Positions 23,507-35,249 of a DNA stretch of 64,000 bases are shown in pieces. A program made the position numbers and the translations under genes. The stretch's first letter is position 1. Each line of letters starts with the position of its first letter. Source of the stretch: Thalassia testudinum (lineage: Eukaryota; Streptophyta; Magnoliopsida; Alismatales; Hydrocharitaceae); NCBI GenBank assembly GCA_037157565.1, contig JAZHRO010000012.1, positions 9,698,501-9,762,500 on the forward strand, given 5' to 3'. The notes below the pieces were generated by a model. It did no database searches and was not told where the DNA came from. It saw nothing but the letters and a program-made list of their open reading frames with translations.

Positions 23507-24442
23507 AACCTAAAATGTCTATTGATGCATGTTATTAGTACCATATTAGCATCATGCATTGTAAATATTGCATAACATGCATAATCATGCATTCAGGTCA
23601 AGTTGTATAAATTGTATAATAATTATCTCCTTTTATGGTCAGGGACGAGGCGATTTTTAATCAGGGCCTCGGATCGAGGATCCAACCGTACGAATCTAAT
23701 CAGAGCGACGATTGGAGTTCAACGACTCCAAGATCGCCTTGATCGAACATCCGTAGCACCAAATAGAGATCGAGGAACCCTGAAGATCAATTACCAAGAT
23801 GGTGCCAATCCGCACTTCAGATGACAAATATGACCGCACGGATGGGTTCGGATCAATGATCGCAGCCTAACGACGTGAAAATCGATCCAATCCGACACCC
23901 ATGGTACCGTCTACAACACATAGAAGATGGACAGCCAAGATGGCGCCACGTGACTCCATCTCAGCCGCCCAATTGGCCCCAAGGACCCGCCTCTGCTTTT
24001 CTTCTTCACCCGCTCGATGAATCTCCATCGTTGGATGCCCATCCAACAGCTACAATCGCACACACCTAATTCCTCCGCGCGACAAAGTTGAGCCCTCAGT
24101 GCAACGATCGCACCCCTGTGGGCGAGAGAGGGGTCGTGCATTCGAGCCGCGCTGAGCGCCTCAATCAGACGGGCGCAAGCGCGGGTACGATTCGGTCGTT
24201 AGATGAATATCAGGTGGCCGAGGGGAGGAGATGTGGTGCGCAGAGGATTCTTAGATCGCGTACACGCACGATGAGGCGTGTCTGCATGCCTCATCGCACA
24301 TGGGCACGTTGTAGAGGCGTTTTGAACGAGCGCTGAGGCAACATCTTAACCATCCAATCGTGATATCGCCCAAACGTGCGTGGGCGTTATAGGTGAGGAA
24401 GAGGAGCGGGCGAGCATAGCACGCGCACACGTCGCCCATGGA

Positions 24443-24480
24443 GGACCTTTAGTGATGTTTCAGTCCGTCACTAAAGGTCC
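24443..24480. promoter_or_regulatory. Hairpin upstream of the E promoter
   Basis: GGACCTTTAGTGA, 12-base loop, TCACTAAAGGTCC: a perfect 13-bp inverted repeat 54 bases before the TATA box. The 3' LTR has it at 34531-34568 and the solo LTR at 54916-54954. Confidence 0.8.
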
Positions 24481-24533
24481 CATATTAATGTTTTTGATAT
24501 TGTAATGACCAAAATGCCCCCAATCCTTGCAAC

Positions 24534-24540
24534 TATAAAA
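24534..24540 (+). promoter_or_regulatory. TATA box of the E LTR
   Basis: TATAAAA in CTATAAAAGGA, a strong plant TATA context; repeated at 34623-34629 and on the minus strand at 54857-54863 in the solo LTR. Confidence 0.75.
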
Positions 24541-25153
24541 GGAAACCCCTACCTTACGAATTTCTCATCCCTTCCTTCTCCTCTCCAAAGCTTAAGAAAA
24601 GCTTGTCTCACACCCGAGATGCTCCTCAAGAGCTAAAACCAAGTTTTCAACCCCGTTCCGAAAGTGGATCCCGCGACGACGACGACGTGCTGCCTCATTC
24701 CCATTCTTCTGGCTTCGTCCTCCTTCTTCCCGCCTCGTCCTTCGTCTTCCAGGCATCGCCTCCGTCTGGCTCGTCCTCCAAGCATTCGTAGAGGAGGATA
24801 ACATCTCTCTCCTTTCTTTTATCGCTTTCTAGAGTAGAATTTCCTACTTTCTAATATAATCATTTTCCGCTTTCTTTGTTGTAAAAACATTACTCAAATA
24901 CCAAATGATTGTTCTCTCTCTCTCTTATTGTCTATAGTGATTCCATTGTGATTATTTCGCCTTTTAAACAAAAATACAAAAAATATAATTGCAGATTTTG
25001 AGATCAACGTAGCCTTCCTGTGTTCGACCCGGAACTTCTTTACGAATTTTCGGTATAAATTTTATCTGTTGAACCGATTTCTTCGTAACTCAAACTACAA
25101 CGGCAGGTTTTCGAATCCAACTCCGAACACGTAGTTTTCCGCCCTCAACATTT

Positions 25154-25171
25154 TGACGCCGTTGCTGTGGA
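25154..25171 (+). other. Primer-binding site of element E (tRNA-Asp type, mutated)
   Basis: TGACGCCGTTGCTGTGGA three bases after the LTR; three mismatches to the tRNA-Asp complement. It is followed by GGCAACG, which can pair back to CGTTGC. Confidence 0.82.
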
Positions 25172-26479
25172 GGCAACGATTTTTCAATTTTCTTTCCCCA
25201 TTTCGCGCACTTTACTATTTTTTAACTTGCTTTATCTCTTGTCTATTATTTTGCAGATACCTCGATCAGGGAATCATCAAGTAGTAGATCGGAGTAAAGT
25301 GCAGTTGAAGAGTACTGTAAGTGCTCCCTATTCTTCCCCCTCCATAGATTTCATTTCACAACATTAATTCAAATTCCAATTAACCTAGGTGCTTGCATAA
25401 ATCCTACGATTAGTTTGGTTGCTTGGATTTCCATCCACATTCATTTCACCCTCGCATAAAAAAAAATCAACGAGAAGATATTTTTGTATGGTAAATCAAA
25501 CATACACACAACATATACCCACATTCAAGGCACTTAACCTACTTGATTTTCTTCTACTCAACCGGATTCTGATCTGTGGAACTGGTACACACAAATCAAC
25601 ATATAAAAAAGTAGAAATCAATCTAGGTTAATCATTTTGTGTGCTTAACTTAGTGGTGCAATTTTGGCCAATTGTCTGAGTTATTTGGGCCACACCACTC
25701 AACCTAAAATCAACTCACCAAGTAACTTCCCTTTAGGGTTTTCAATTTAGGTCAATACTAGGTACTCCACTTTATTTTTTATTTCAAAAGGAAAGTGATC
25801 TTCATCCGTGCTTGAAAACCTGATTTGCCTCAAACTTGATTGAATTAAACCTAATTCTAAACCCTAAAAGCTACTTAAGCAAGATTTGAATCCTAAAATC
25901 TACTCATCACAAATAATGTTGCTTGAAAACCCTTGTTGTGCATGCACTCACACATACTCAATTGATCACTAAGGGCACAACCCATTTTAAGGGTCCACCA
26001 CATTCCATAAACACTACAATCCTAGGCCTAAATAAAATCAAGTAGACGTTGGCCTTAAGGACTGATTCGCTCTTCGGGGTCCAATTTGAGATTGTTTACA
26101 ATTAACTTGCTTGTACTGATGAATCTGATGTCTAGCTAGGGAAGTAGCGTCAAACGACCGCGGCTGAGGGGTACATTAGGAATCGAAGGCGCAAGCCGAA
26201 GGAAGAACCTTCTCCCTAGTCCCTCCTTCTAACCGGTTAGATTGAGCAGACACAAGTAGAGTAAATCGTTTATAATCTTATGGTAGATTCTGAGAGTCTG
26301 TAAATCCTTGGCTACCCCACTTAAGGACAGGCTTGTTTTGTTGTGCTGCAGGGTTCTTATCCCCAGTCCTTCCGACCTTTTCCTAGTTTATGCTGGGGAG
26401 GAGGTCATTGAATCCCCGATTGGAAGGACCACTTGAGTATTCTAGGAGGCATAAATTGGATTTTGGCCAAATTGATCCC
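25172..26479 (+). mobile_element. Leader of element E
   Basis: Non-coding today. From about 26110 to 26330 it is collinear with the leader of H (minus strand, about 52080-51850), including GATGTCTAGCTAGG, GGGGTACA and GGAAGAACCTTCTCCC. In H this part is an open 72-codon frame; in E the matching start codon is ACG and the frame has a stop. An earlier block (25.25-25.4 kb) also matches H near 52.8-52.95 kb. It is preceded by a TTTTGCAG splice-acceptor-like site near 25250. Confidence 0.65.
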
Positions 26480-28405
26480 ATGGCCGATCAATAGCCTCCT
26501 CTGCCTCAGGATCCACAGGAGGCATTTCAAAGGCAGCTGGAACAAATGCAGAGAATGTAAGAATGGTTCCAGAGAATGTAGGGCACTTAGCCCTTGAAGG
26601 ATTTTTATGATCCTTCAAATTACAGGGAACGTCTCGGCATCCAGATTCCTGTCGGAGATGTAGAAATCAAGCCCCAAGTATTAAGCCTGATCAAATATTT
26701 CCATGGGCTTGGCTCTGAAAACCCGTTTCAGCACTTGGAGGACTTGACCACTTTGGTTCAAACCACCAAGGCACGAAACATGAATGAGGAGCAGATGATT
26801 ATGAGGCTCTTCCCCCACTCTCTTAGGGATAAAGCCGCTCATTGGTACAGGACTATAGGAAGGCCAATTGCAACTTGGAATGATTTGAAATCGACCTTCC
26901 TGAAGAAATTCTTCCCTGTCGGACGTACCAATGCTTTGAGACGAAAAATTACTACCTTCACCTAGTGACCGGGGGAGCAGTTTCATGTTGCCTGGGAGCG
27001 ATTCCAGGACTTATTACGGAGGTGTTCACACCACAAGGTGCCGAAATGGCAACTCGTGCAGATCTTCTACCACGGGTTAATTGAGCAACTTAGAAATCAC
27101 ATCGACGCTCCTTGCGAAGGAAATTTCCTCAACAAATACATAGATAGCACACACGATTTGTTTAAGGAGATGAGCAAGAATTCGATCAATCATGCCTCCA
27201 TGGATACTTCTAACCAGTCCCAGTAGCCCAGATCGAATGTTAATGAAGTCCACGACTCTCATTCATTCGATATGGAATTGATTTGTAATAAACTTGATAA
27301 GGTGGACTTGGTTACTAAGAGAATGGAGGAGTGGATGGATGGAAGCTCAATGAACAACTCTCGATACACTTAATCCCAGAATTCGGGATTCCATGCATCG
27401 CGAGCTCCTTCTGGACGGGAGTTCGTGAATCAACATGATGCGGCTCAACCTGTGAGTCAACATTATTTGGAACCCCACAGGTTTCAAACTGGGGCCTTTG
27501 ATCCCAATTTCTCTGATCCCTCCCTTTCTTTCTCTCCATCCGCACCCTATGAGGATGTCTATGCTGTATAGAAGAATGTTAGATCCAACCCTTACTCCAA
27601 TGCCTATAATCCGGGTTGAAGGAACCACCCTAACTTCTCCTGGAAAAACCTAGGGCAGCAGACCCAATTCCGACCCAGCAACTATGCTCTGCAACGACCA
27701 ATGGGTCAGGGTCACGTTTACACTCAGCTGGCTCTGAATTAGGTTAATCAGCCAGCTTGGAATGCCCGTCAACCTGTAGGGCAGGCTGATTTGAACCGAC
27801 AAATGGTAGAGATGCAAGGATTTATGATCCAGCTCATGCAGCAAATGAAAACCTCGCTGGACAACTTGCAAAATGGGTTCATTGCTAATTCTCATCAACC
27901 CGGATGTCTACCATCTCAACTCGTACCCAACCAGCGTAATATCCAGAATCCAGGCAATCAAGTCCATGGGTACGGGTATCAGAGGGACCCACATGCACAT
28001 GCTCAGGTGGTTGAGCAGGGTCCTTCCTCTTCTTCTTCCTCAAATCAAAGGTTCTTGGCTAATGAAGCCCCTCCAATCTTTCCTAACCCTCCCCAAGACC
28101 AAAACCCGTACGCATCTGCTAATTCTGTTACCTTGAGGAGTGGTAAACAAACTCAGGATCCACAACCACACTGTTCTGATTTGCCGAATCTTGAACTGCC
28201 TGAGGAGAGAAAGGAGAACTCTGGAGAAGAAATCAAGGCTCAGGAACCTGATTTCAAAGATCCGACTCATGTTCCTTTTCCTGAGGCCTTGATTAGATCA
28301 AGGAAGAAGAAGTCTATTGATAGTAATGAGGAGCTTCTGAATATTGTCAAGAGTGTCGAGATCAATATCCAGCTCCTCAATGCTATCAAACATATACCGG
28401 CTTAG
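26480..28405 (+). pseudogene. Gag of element E
   Basis: A start ATG at 26480 opens MADQ, a stop, then a Gln-rich stretch; it is in the same frame as the large open segment at 26594-26965. That segment holds the capsid-domain motifs VLSLIKYFHGLGSENPFQHL, MRLFPHSLRDKAAHWY and WNDLKSTFLKKFFP. The next segment (27038-27226) has WQLVQIFYHGL and the FKEMSKNSINHASM block. A linker with a decayed YNPG-stop-RNHPNFSWK motif near 27600 leads to a Gln-rich, coiled-coil-like stretch (MVEMQGFMIQLMQQMKTSL) and the SVTLRSGKQ block (about 28125) that marks the gag-protease boundary in Athila. No CCHC knuckle is visible, which is usual for Athila gag. At least six stops break the frame. Confidence 0.88.
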
Positions 28406-29373
28406 GCAAAATTTTTAAAGGATTTATGTACACAGAAGCGTAAGTCGAGAGAATCTGTTTCGAGGAAGGTGGTACTCTTTAAGCAGGCTAGTTCTGTTAT
28501 CTTGCACCACCTCCCTCAGAAAATAAGAGATCCAGGTGCTCCTTTGATTTCTTGTGTCATCTGAGATTACACCTTTGATAAAGCATTGTTGGATCTGGGT
28601 GCATCCATTAACCTAATTCTGACTTCTCTTTACGAGAAGTTCAGATTAGGTGAACTTCAGCCGACTTCAATAACGCTGCAGTTAGTGGACTGTTCAATCA
28701 CAAATCTGTAAGGCGTTATTGAAGATGTTATTGTTAAGGTTAAGGATTTCTATTTTCCTGTAGATTTCCTTGTCCTTCATATGAATGTACTTGAGAATTT
28801 AAGGAACACGCCCATCATTCTAGGGCATCCGTTCCTGGCTACCGCCATGGCCAACATTAACTGTGAGAGCGGTAACATGGAAATCACCTTTGGGGATAAA
28901 AGAATGAAATTGGATATTTTTAAGGTGATTAACAAATTCAAGGATTGTAGATTTATTGAGGAACTTGAGGACGATAATGCGAATATTGAAACTTGTATGG
29001 TGGTTTCTACATTTGAAAGTTCCTCCTCCTCTGATGATTTGGACCCGCAACCCTCTATGGCAAACCCGCCACATTCTAAAGAGGTTATCGATTTTGTTCA
29101 CTCCCAACCTCTTCCTCTTGATGAGTCTTCATCAGCATCTTCCGTACCTTCAATCATCAACCTGCCCCAACTTGAACTGAAACCATTGCCTGAGAATCTG
29201 AAATATCAGCTTTTAGGACCACATAAGATGCTCCCTGTGATTATCAGTGCTAAATTAGCAGAGGAGCTGGAGATTAAGCTGATTAAGGTTCTAAAGGAAC
29301 ACAAGGAGGCAATTGGTTGGACCATTCATGACCTTAGGGGATCGAGCCATCTTATTGCAATCACAGAATATTT
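28406..29373 (+). pseudogene. Protease region of element E
   Basis: After a stop, the frame continues with KFLKDLCTQKRK and a DPGAPLISCVI block, then LLDLGASINLI with the protease aspartate at 28592-28594 (Athila elements typically show D-L-G-A rather than D-S-G-A). The long open segment 28781-29419 includes the ILGHPFLATAMANINC block that closes the retropepsin fold and an acidic Ser-rich linker before RT. Two stops lie between 28406 and 28781. The residues needed for cleavage appear present, but the protein is broken. Confidence 0.82.
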
Positions 29374-30771
29374 TTGGAAGATGAATCCCACCCTTCTCGC
29401 CAGATGCAGAGGAGATTAAACTCGAATATGCGAGAAGTGGTCAAGAAGGAGATTATCAAGTTGCTCGATGCAGGAATCATTTATCTGATCTCTGATAGTC
29501 CTTGGGTAAGTCCCGTGCAAATTGTTCCCAAGAAAGTTGGGATTACCACTGTAACAACCGAGAAAGGAGAATCTGTCACAACTCGTTCAACTTCCTCTTG
29601 GAGAGTTTGTATTAATTACAAGAAGCTGAACACAGTCACAAAAAGAGATCATTTTCCTTTGCCCTTTATCGATCAAATCCTTGAAAGACTAGCCGGGTAG
29701 AAGTACTTCTGTTTCCTTGACAGTTACTTAGGATACAATCAAGTCCCTATCCATCCCAAGGATCAGGAAAAAATGACTTTCACCTGTCCCTACGGAACGT
29801 TTGCTTTCCGTAGGATGTCATTCGGCTTATGAAATGCACCTGCGACTTTTCAAAGGTGTATGCTAGCCATATTCTCTGACATGGTGGGAGAGTTTATGGA
29901 AGTTTTCATGGACTATTTCTCTATTTTTGGATAATCGTTTGACACTTGTCTAGCTAATCTTGAAATGATCCTTAAATGATGCATCAAAACAAGACTGGTC
30001 TTTAACTGGAAGAAGAGTCATTTCATGACACAAGAAGGCATCGTCTTGGGTCATGTAATCTCTGAATGGGGAATTGAAGTGGACAAAGCTAAGGTTGATG
30101 CTATCGCTAAACTTCCTCCTCCCACGTTTGTCAAACAAATTCAATAATTTCTTGGTCATGTGGGATTCTATAGGAGGTTCATCAAGGACTTTTCTAAGGT
30201 TGCTCGTCCTTTGAGCAACCTTCTCGCCAAAGATATGCCATTTGATTTTAACGAATCATGCTGTAAGGCATTTGATTTTCTTAAAATGGTAGTCACTTGT
30301 GCTCCGGTGTTGCAACCACCAGCTTGTACAGCCTCATTTGAGATCATGACCAATGCTTCTGATTACGCGATCGGGGCTATTTTGGGTTAGAAGATTGGCA
30401 GGAAGCCCTCTGTCATCTACTACGCTAGTAAAACTCTGGACGACACTATTACTGAGAAGGAATTACTAGTTGTAGTGTTTTCTTTGGAGAAATTTAGGGC
30501 TTATCTCTTAGGGTCTCACGTCATCATATATACCGACCACTCAACCTTGAGACATCTCTTGCCCAAAAAGGATGCCAAACCCCACCTTATTCGATGGATT
30601 CTTCTGCTTCAAGAATTTGATCTTGAAATCAAGGATAAATCTGGGGTACAGAATGTGGTGGTGGATCATTCGTCGAGACTTCTGAGTGATTCCTCTCATC
30701 CGGACATTCCGATTGCTGATACTTTTCCGGATGAGGCTATCCTTACAGTTTTAGGTGTCCAAACCCCGTAG
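29374..30771 (+). pseudogene. Reverse transcriptase-RNase H of element E
   Basis: RT: LLDAGIIYLISDSPWVSPVQ, a Lys/Thr-rich insertion typical of Athila, WRVCINYKKLNTVTKRDHFP, FLDSYLGYNQ, FTCPYGTFAFRRM and the active-site loop VFMDYFSIFG. In that loop the second aspartate is tyrosine (codon 29914-29916), which would abolish polymerisation. The thumb follows (GFYRRFIKDFSKVARPLSNL), then RNase H (30301-30771) with [47 protein letters not shown] and VVVDHSSRL. In RNase H the first catalytic Asp is replaced by Asn (MTNAS) while TEKELL and YTDH remain. Stops occur at about ten places across pol, most of type TAG or TGA. Confidence 0.9.
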
Positions 30772-32163
30772 TTTGCTGACATCGTTAATTATTTGGCCGT
30801 TGGTCAAATCCCCCAGCATTGGACCAAGCAACAGCGGGATATACTCAAATCTAAGGCCAAATATTACTTCTAGGAGGACCCTGAACTGTACAGCATCGGC
30901 TCTGATCAGATTATTCGCTGATGCGTTCCGGAGAACGAATTCAAGAGTATATTCGAGTTCTGCCATGCATTTGCGTGTGGTGGACATTTCTTTGGCAAAA
31001 AGATGGCTGCAAAAATTTTGCAATATGGATTCTATTGGCCGTCTTTATTGAAGGATGCTCAGGATTTCTAGAGGTCATGTTCCCGATGCTAGGCACTTGA
31101 GAGCATAACTAAGAGAGATATGATGCCTCTAAACCTGAATCTTCCCATCGAAATCTTCAACACTTGGGGCATCGATTTCATGGGACCATTCCTCCATTCA
31201 TTTGGACACCAGTACATTCTCATCGCTGTTGATTGCATGTCCAAGTAGATTGAGGCTATTCCCACCCTAACCAATGACCACAAGGTGGTCATTGATTTTG
31301 TGAAGAAGAACATCTTCAGCAGGTTCGGGATTCTGAGGGCCATCATCAGTGATGGTGGCACTCATTTCATTAATGCCCAATTCCGTAATTTGCTGGCAAA
31401 ATACGGGGTTAATCACAGAATCTCTACACCTTACCATCCCCAGACGAATGGACAAGCCGAGATCTCAAATCGGGAGATCAAGAATATTCTGTAGAAAACA
31501 GTTAGGCCTAATCGCAAAGACTGGACTCAAAAGCTTGAGGATGCTTTTTGGGCCTACTGTACGACATATAAAATGCCCATCGGCATGACTCAAAAGCTTG
31601 AGGATGCTTTTTGGGCCTACTGTACGACATATAAAATGCCCATCGGCATGACTCAAAAGCTTGAGGATGCTTTTTGGGCCTACTGTACGACATATAAAAT
31701 GCCCATCGGCATGTCTCCATTTCATTTGGTGTATGGAAAGGCATGCCATTTACCCGTAGAAATTAAACATAGGGCATTCTGGGCAATCAAACAATGTAAC
31801 TAGATCTGAGTTTAGCTGGGAAGACCAGGAAACTCCAACTATCTAAGTTGGAGGAGCTTAGAAATGACGTGTACAAGAATGCCAAGATCTACAAGACTTG
31901 GACTAAAGCTCTTCATGACCAATTGATTTCCCGCAAGAGCTTTGAACCAAACCAGAAAGTCTGGCTCTTTGATTCTCGACTTAAGCTCTTTCCTGGCAAA
32001 CTTAGGTCGAAATGGAATGGCCCATTCATTATCGATCAGATATTTACAAATGGAGCTGTTTAGATCTCTGACCCGAAGACGGGTAATTCATTCAAAGTCA
32101 ACGGTCAACATCTGAAGCCTGTTATTGTCCGTACTGTTCCAGAACCCGTCTTAGACACGGTTG
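30772..32163 (+). pseudogene. Integrase of element E, with a triplicated segment
   Basis: The zinc-binding region shows FCHAFACGGHF and a decayed Cys pair (RSCSRC). The catalytic core has GIDFMGPF (Asp codon 31174-31176), IISDGGTHF (31351-31353) and PQTNGQAEISNREI (Glu 31459-31461). The second Asp and the Glu are 36 residues apart, the D-D-35-E arrangement, so all three catalytic residues are present. After a stop, a 63-bp unit is repeated three times in frame (31525-31713), adding two extra copies of a 21-residue block. Then come FHLVYGKACHLPVEIKHRAF and a C-terminal region with WLFDSRLKLFPGKLRSKWNG and FKVNGQHLKPV. At least seven stops interrupt it. No chromodomain, as expected for Athila. 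Confidence 0.9.
31525..31713 (+). repeat. Three identical 63-bp tandem units inside the integrase of E
   Basis: Units at 31525-31587, 31588-31650 and 31651-31713 start ACTCAAAAGCTTGAGG and end GCCCATCGGCATG. I see no difference between them. Each encodes 21 residues without a stop (MTQKLEDAFWAYCTTYKMPI plus G), so the frame is kept. Confidence 0.97.
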
Positions 32164-33592
32164 CTCTAGCTATGTTGTGACTTCTTTGGTTGGACTACGC
32201 CTAGCTGATGGCATTAAACTCAGCAGTTGTACAGTCTGACTTAGAGCTGACCCGAACTTCATATTGAGGTGATATCTTCGGCATTCTACCCTTCCTTTCA
32301 TGTCTTTTATTCTCAATGCGGACATTGCATCAGCTAGGCATGGGGGAGTGGATTCATTTCTGGATCAATTTGTCAGCTCTATGGAATTCTTGTAAATTCT
32401 ACTCATTTTCTTATATATACATAAAAAAAATTAAATTAGGAAGGAATACTTGGACATTAGGACCTTTCAATCTTAGGAAATATTACAGTAGGATCTGAAC
32501 ACTAAGACCCTTCAGGTCTTTGGGCTTAATTAGCTCAGGTATCTACTAAAATGTGGATTTGTTTATCGAGTCCTCGCCATCCTAAATTCTATTTTAATTT
32601 GATTAAATAAGTTGGGGTGATAAGTACACGACTTATCAACCCACCCTCTGATTTGAGGGAACTTTAAGTCTAAGCATTTACACACTATTTGTCGCTGACT
32701 TGTTGTTTGACGATTTTAACGGAAATTGGGTAGCGAATGAAAATTCTAGGGTGATATGGCTAGCAAGTTATCGTGGGTAACAGCCCATAGGTAAGTTGTC
32801 CAAAGCCCAATCACAGTATTACTCTCTTCTTGCTGCCTTTAGACAAATCTTAGATCAAGGAAGCCACCTACTTAAAAAGAAAAAGAAAGTTCAAAAAGAA
32901 ACGAAAAAGATAAAAAAGAAAAAGGAAAAAAGAAGGAAAAAGAAACAAAAGAAATAAGCCACACTTCGCCGCACGAGTATGGTCGGCAAGTTGTCGGTGG
33001 TAACAGCTCATCGACCGGTTGTCCAAATCCCAGCTCAAGAAATGCACATAAAAATTCCTAAAACACTTAGGAAGAAGCGGAGAAGTAGAATAAGCCGGGG
33101 AGATATACACTGGATTCACCCTTCTGTTGACCTCATAAAAAGTAAAAGTAGGGAGAGCTACCGGTCATATAGATACACCTTTAGGTAGAACTCTTTTTAA
33201 GGTCACCTAGTGGCGTAGAAACCCGAAGTCTGTTCTGATTGTCAATCAACGAGTCTATCACATTCACAAAAAGATGCTTAGAACTTAAGATTCTCATCAA
33301 ATCTTGGGTGGGTTCAGTGGCCGTAGAAAGCCACTCTGTAACCCTGAACTCAAAAATTCAAAAAAAATAGAAGAGAAGAAAAAGGGAAAAAAAGATCTTT
33401 CTTTGAATAAGGCGAGGGCTTGAGGCATTCTACATTTTGGCAGATACCCGGGCATTGTGTCTTTGAAAGTTCAGGTCCTAAGTAAAAATTTCTTAATGTT
33501 GAAAATGATTTGTGCCCGAGTAATCCAACCTAATTCTTTTATAAGTAGCATGTAGTTTTTGCTAGGGACTAGCAAAAGATGGCATGGGGGTG
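32164..33592 (+). mobile_element. 3' non-coding region of element E with two polypurine motifs
   Basis: No gene. It is collinear with 48.7-50.1 kb of H (inverted), for example GATAAGTACACGACTTATCA near 32621 and AAGGAAGCCACCTACTTA near 32858. It begins with the conserved GGACTACGCCTAGCTGATGG block. GGCATGGGGGAG at 32337-32348 is an internal copy of the polypurine motif; the terminal one, GGCATGGGGG at 33581-33590, primes plus-strand synthesis next to the LTR start at 33593. Confidence 0.8.
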
Positions 33593-35249
33593 TGATGTGC
33601 ATACATCTGATTAACCTAAAATGTCTATTAATGCATGTTCTTAGTATCATATTAGCATCGTGCATTGTAAATATTGCATAACATGCATAATCATGCATCT
33701 AGGTCAAGTTGTATAAATTGTATAGTAATTGTCTCATTTTATGGTCAGAGACAAGGCAATTTTTAATCAGGGCCTCGGATCGAAGATCCAACCGTACAGA
33801 TCTAATCAGAGCGACGATTGCCCTGATCGGACATCCGTAGCACCAGATAGAGATCGAGGAACCCTAAAGATCAAGGGCCAAGATGGTGACAATCCGTACT
33901 TCAAACGACAAATCCGACTGCATGGATGGGTTTGGATCGATGATCGCAGCCTAACGGAGCAAAAATCGATCCAATCCAACACCCGCGGCACCGTCTACAA
34001 CACAGAAGATGGACGACCAAGATGGCACCACTTGGCGCTATCTCAGCCACTCAACCGACCCCAAGGACCCGCCTCTGCTTTTCTTCTTCACTCGCTCGAC
34101 GAATCTCCACTGTTGGATGCCCATCCAATGGCCACAATTGCGCATGCCTAATTCCTCCGTGCGACAAAGTTGAGGGCTCAGCGCAGCGGTCGCGACCCTG
34201 TGGGCGAGCGCGGGGTCGCCCGCTTGAGCCGCGCTGAGCGCCTCAATCCAGATGGGCGCAGGCAAGGGCACGATTTGGCCGTCATATGAAGATCAGGTGG
34301 CCGAGGGGAGGAGATGTGGCACACGGAGGATTCTTCGATCGCGTGCATGCGCGATGACGCGCGTCTGCACGCCTCATTGCACGTGGGCGTGCGACAAAGG
34401 GATTTGAACGGGTGCTATGAGGCAAGATCTCGATCGTCCGATCTCACGATCAGACAACTGATATTGCCCAAACGTGCGTGGGTGTTATAGGTGTGGAAGA
34501 GGAGCAGGCACGCACACATGTCGCCCACGACGGACCTTTAGTGACGTTTCAATCCGTCACTAAAGGTCCCATATTAATGTTTTTGATATTGTAATGACAA
34601 AAATGCCCCCAATCCTTGCAACTATAAAAGGAGACCCCTACCCTACGAATTTTTCATCCCTTCCTTCTCCTCTCTTCCTCTCCAAAGCTTAAGAGAAGCT
34701 TGTCTCATACCCGGCATGCTCCTCAAGAGCTAAAACCAAGTTTTCGCCCCGGTTCCGAAAGTGGATCCCGGGACGACGACGACGTGCTGCCTCGTTCCCA
34801 TTCTTCCGACTTCGTCCTCCTTCTTCCCGCCTCATCCTCCATCTTCCAGGCGTCACCTCCGTCTGGCTCGTCTTCCAAGCATTCGTAGAGGAGGATAACA
34901 TCTCTCTCCTTTCTTTTATCGCTTTCTAGAGTAGAATTTCCTACTTTCTAGTATAATCATTTTCCGCTTTCTTTGTTGTAAAAACATTAATCAAATACCA
35001 AATGATTGTTCTCTCTCTCTCTTATTGTCTATAGCGATTCCATTGTGATTACTTCACCTTTTAAACAAAAATACAAAAAAATATAATTACGGATTTTGAG
35101 ATCGACGTAGCCTCCCTGTGTTAGACCCGAAACTTCTTTATGGATTTTTGGTATAAAATTTTATCTATTGAACGGATTTCTTCGCAACTCGAACTACAAC
35201 GACGGGTTTTCGAATCCAACTCCGAACGCGTAGTTTTTTGCTCTCAACA
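33593..35249 (+). repeat. 3' LTR of element E
   Basis: 1657 bp, TGATGTGCATAC... to ...CTCTCAACA. Matches 23502-25150. Hairpin at 34531-34568, TATA box at 34623-34629. It is followed by non-element sequence next to the PMD pseudogene. Confidence 0.92.

Larger units (their letters stand above)
23502..25150 (+). repeat. 5' LTR of element E
   Basis: Starts at TGATTAACC, which corresponds to base 16 of the 3' LTR, and ends CCTCAACA. It carries a perfect 13-bp hairpin (24443-24480) and a TATA box (24534-24540). Near its right end is the GTGTTCGACCCGGAACTTC block shared by several Athila LTRs in the window. Open frames in it are not genes. Confidence 0.88.
23502..35249 (+). mobile_element. Athila-type Ty3/gypsy element E, near full length, inactive
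   Basis: About 11.7 kb: LTR, tRNA-Asp-type primer site, about 1.3-kb leader, gag, protease, RT, RNase H, integrase, about 1.4-kb 3' non-coding region, polypurine tract, LTR. The plus-strand pol is readable throughout but crossed by many stops, and the RT active site is mutated. No target duplication is seen: the bases before the left LTR and after 35249 (AGTAA) do not match, and about nine to fifteen bases of the left LTR edge look missing or altered. A rearrangement or deletion at the left junction is likely. Confidence 0.9.

Noticed and set aside
31525..31713. Short direct repeats as a possible CRISPR-like array
   Set aside because: Units are contiguous with no spacers and encode integrase residues; simple tandem duplication in a eukaryotic retroelement.
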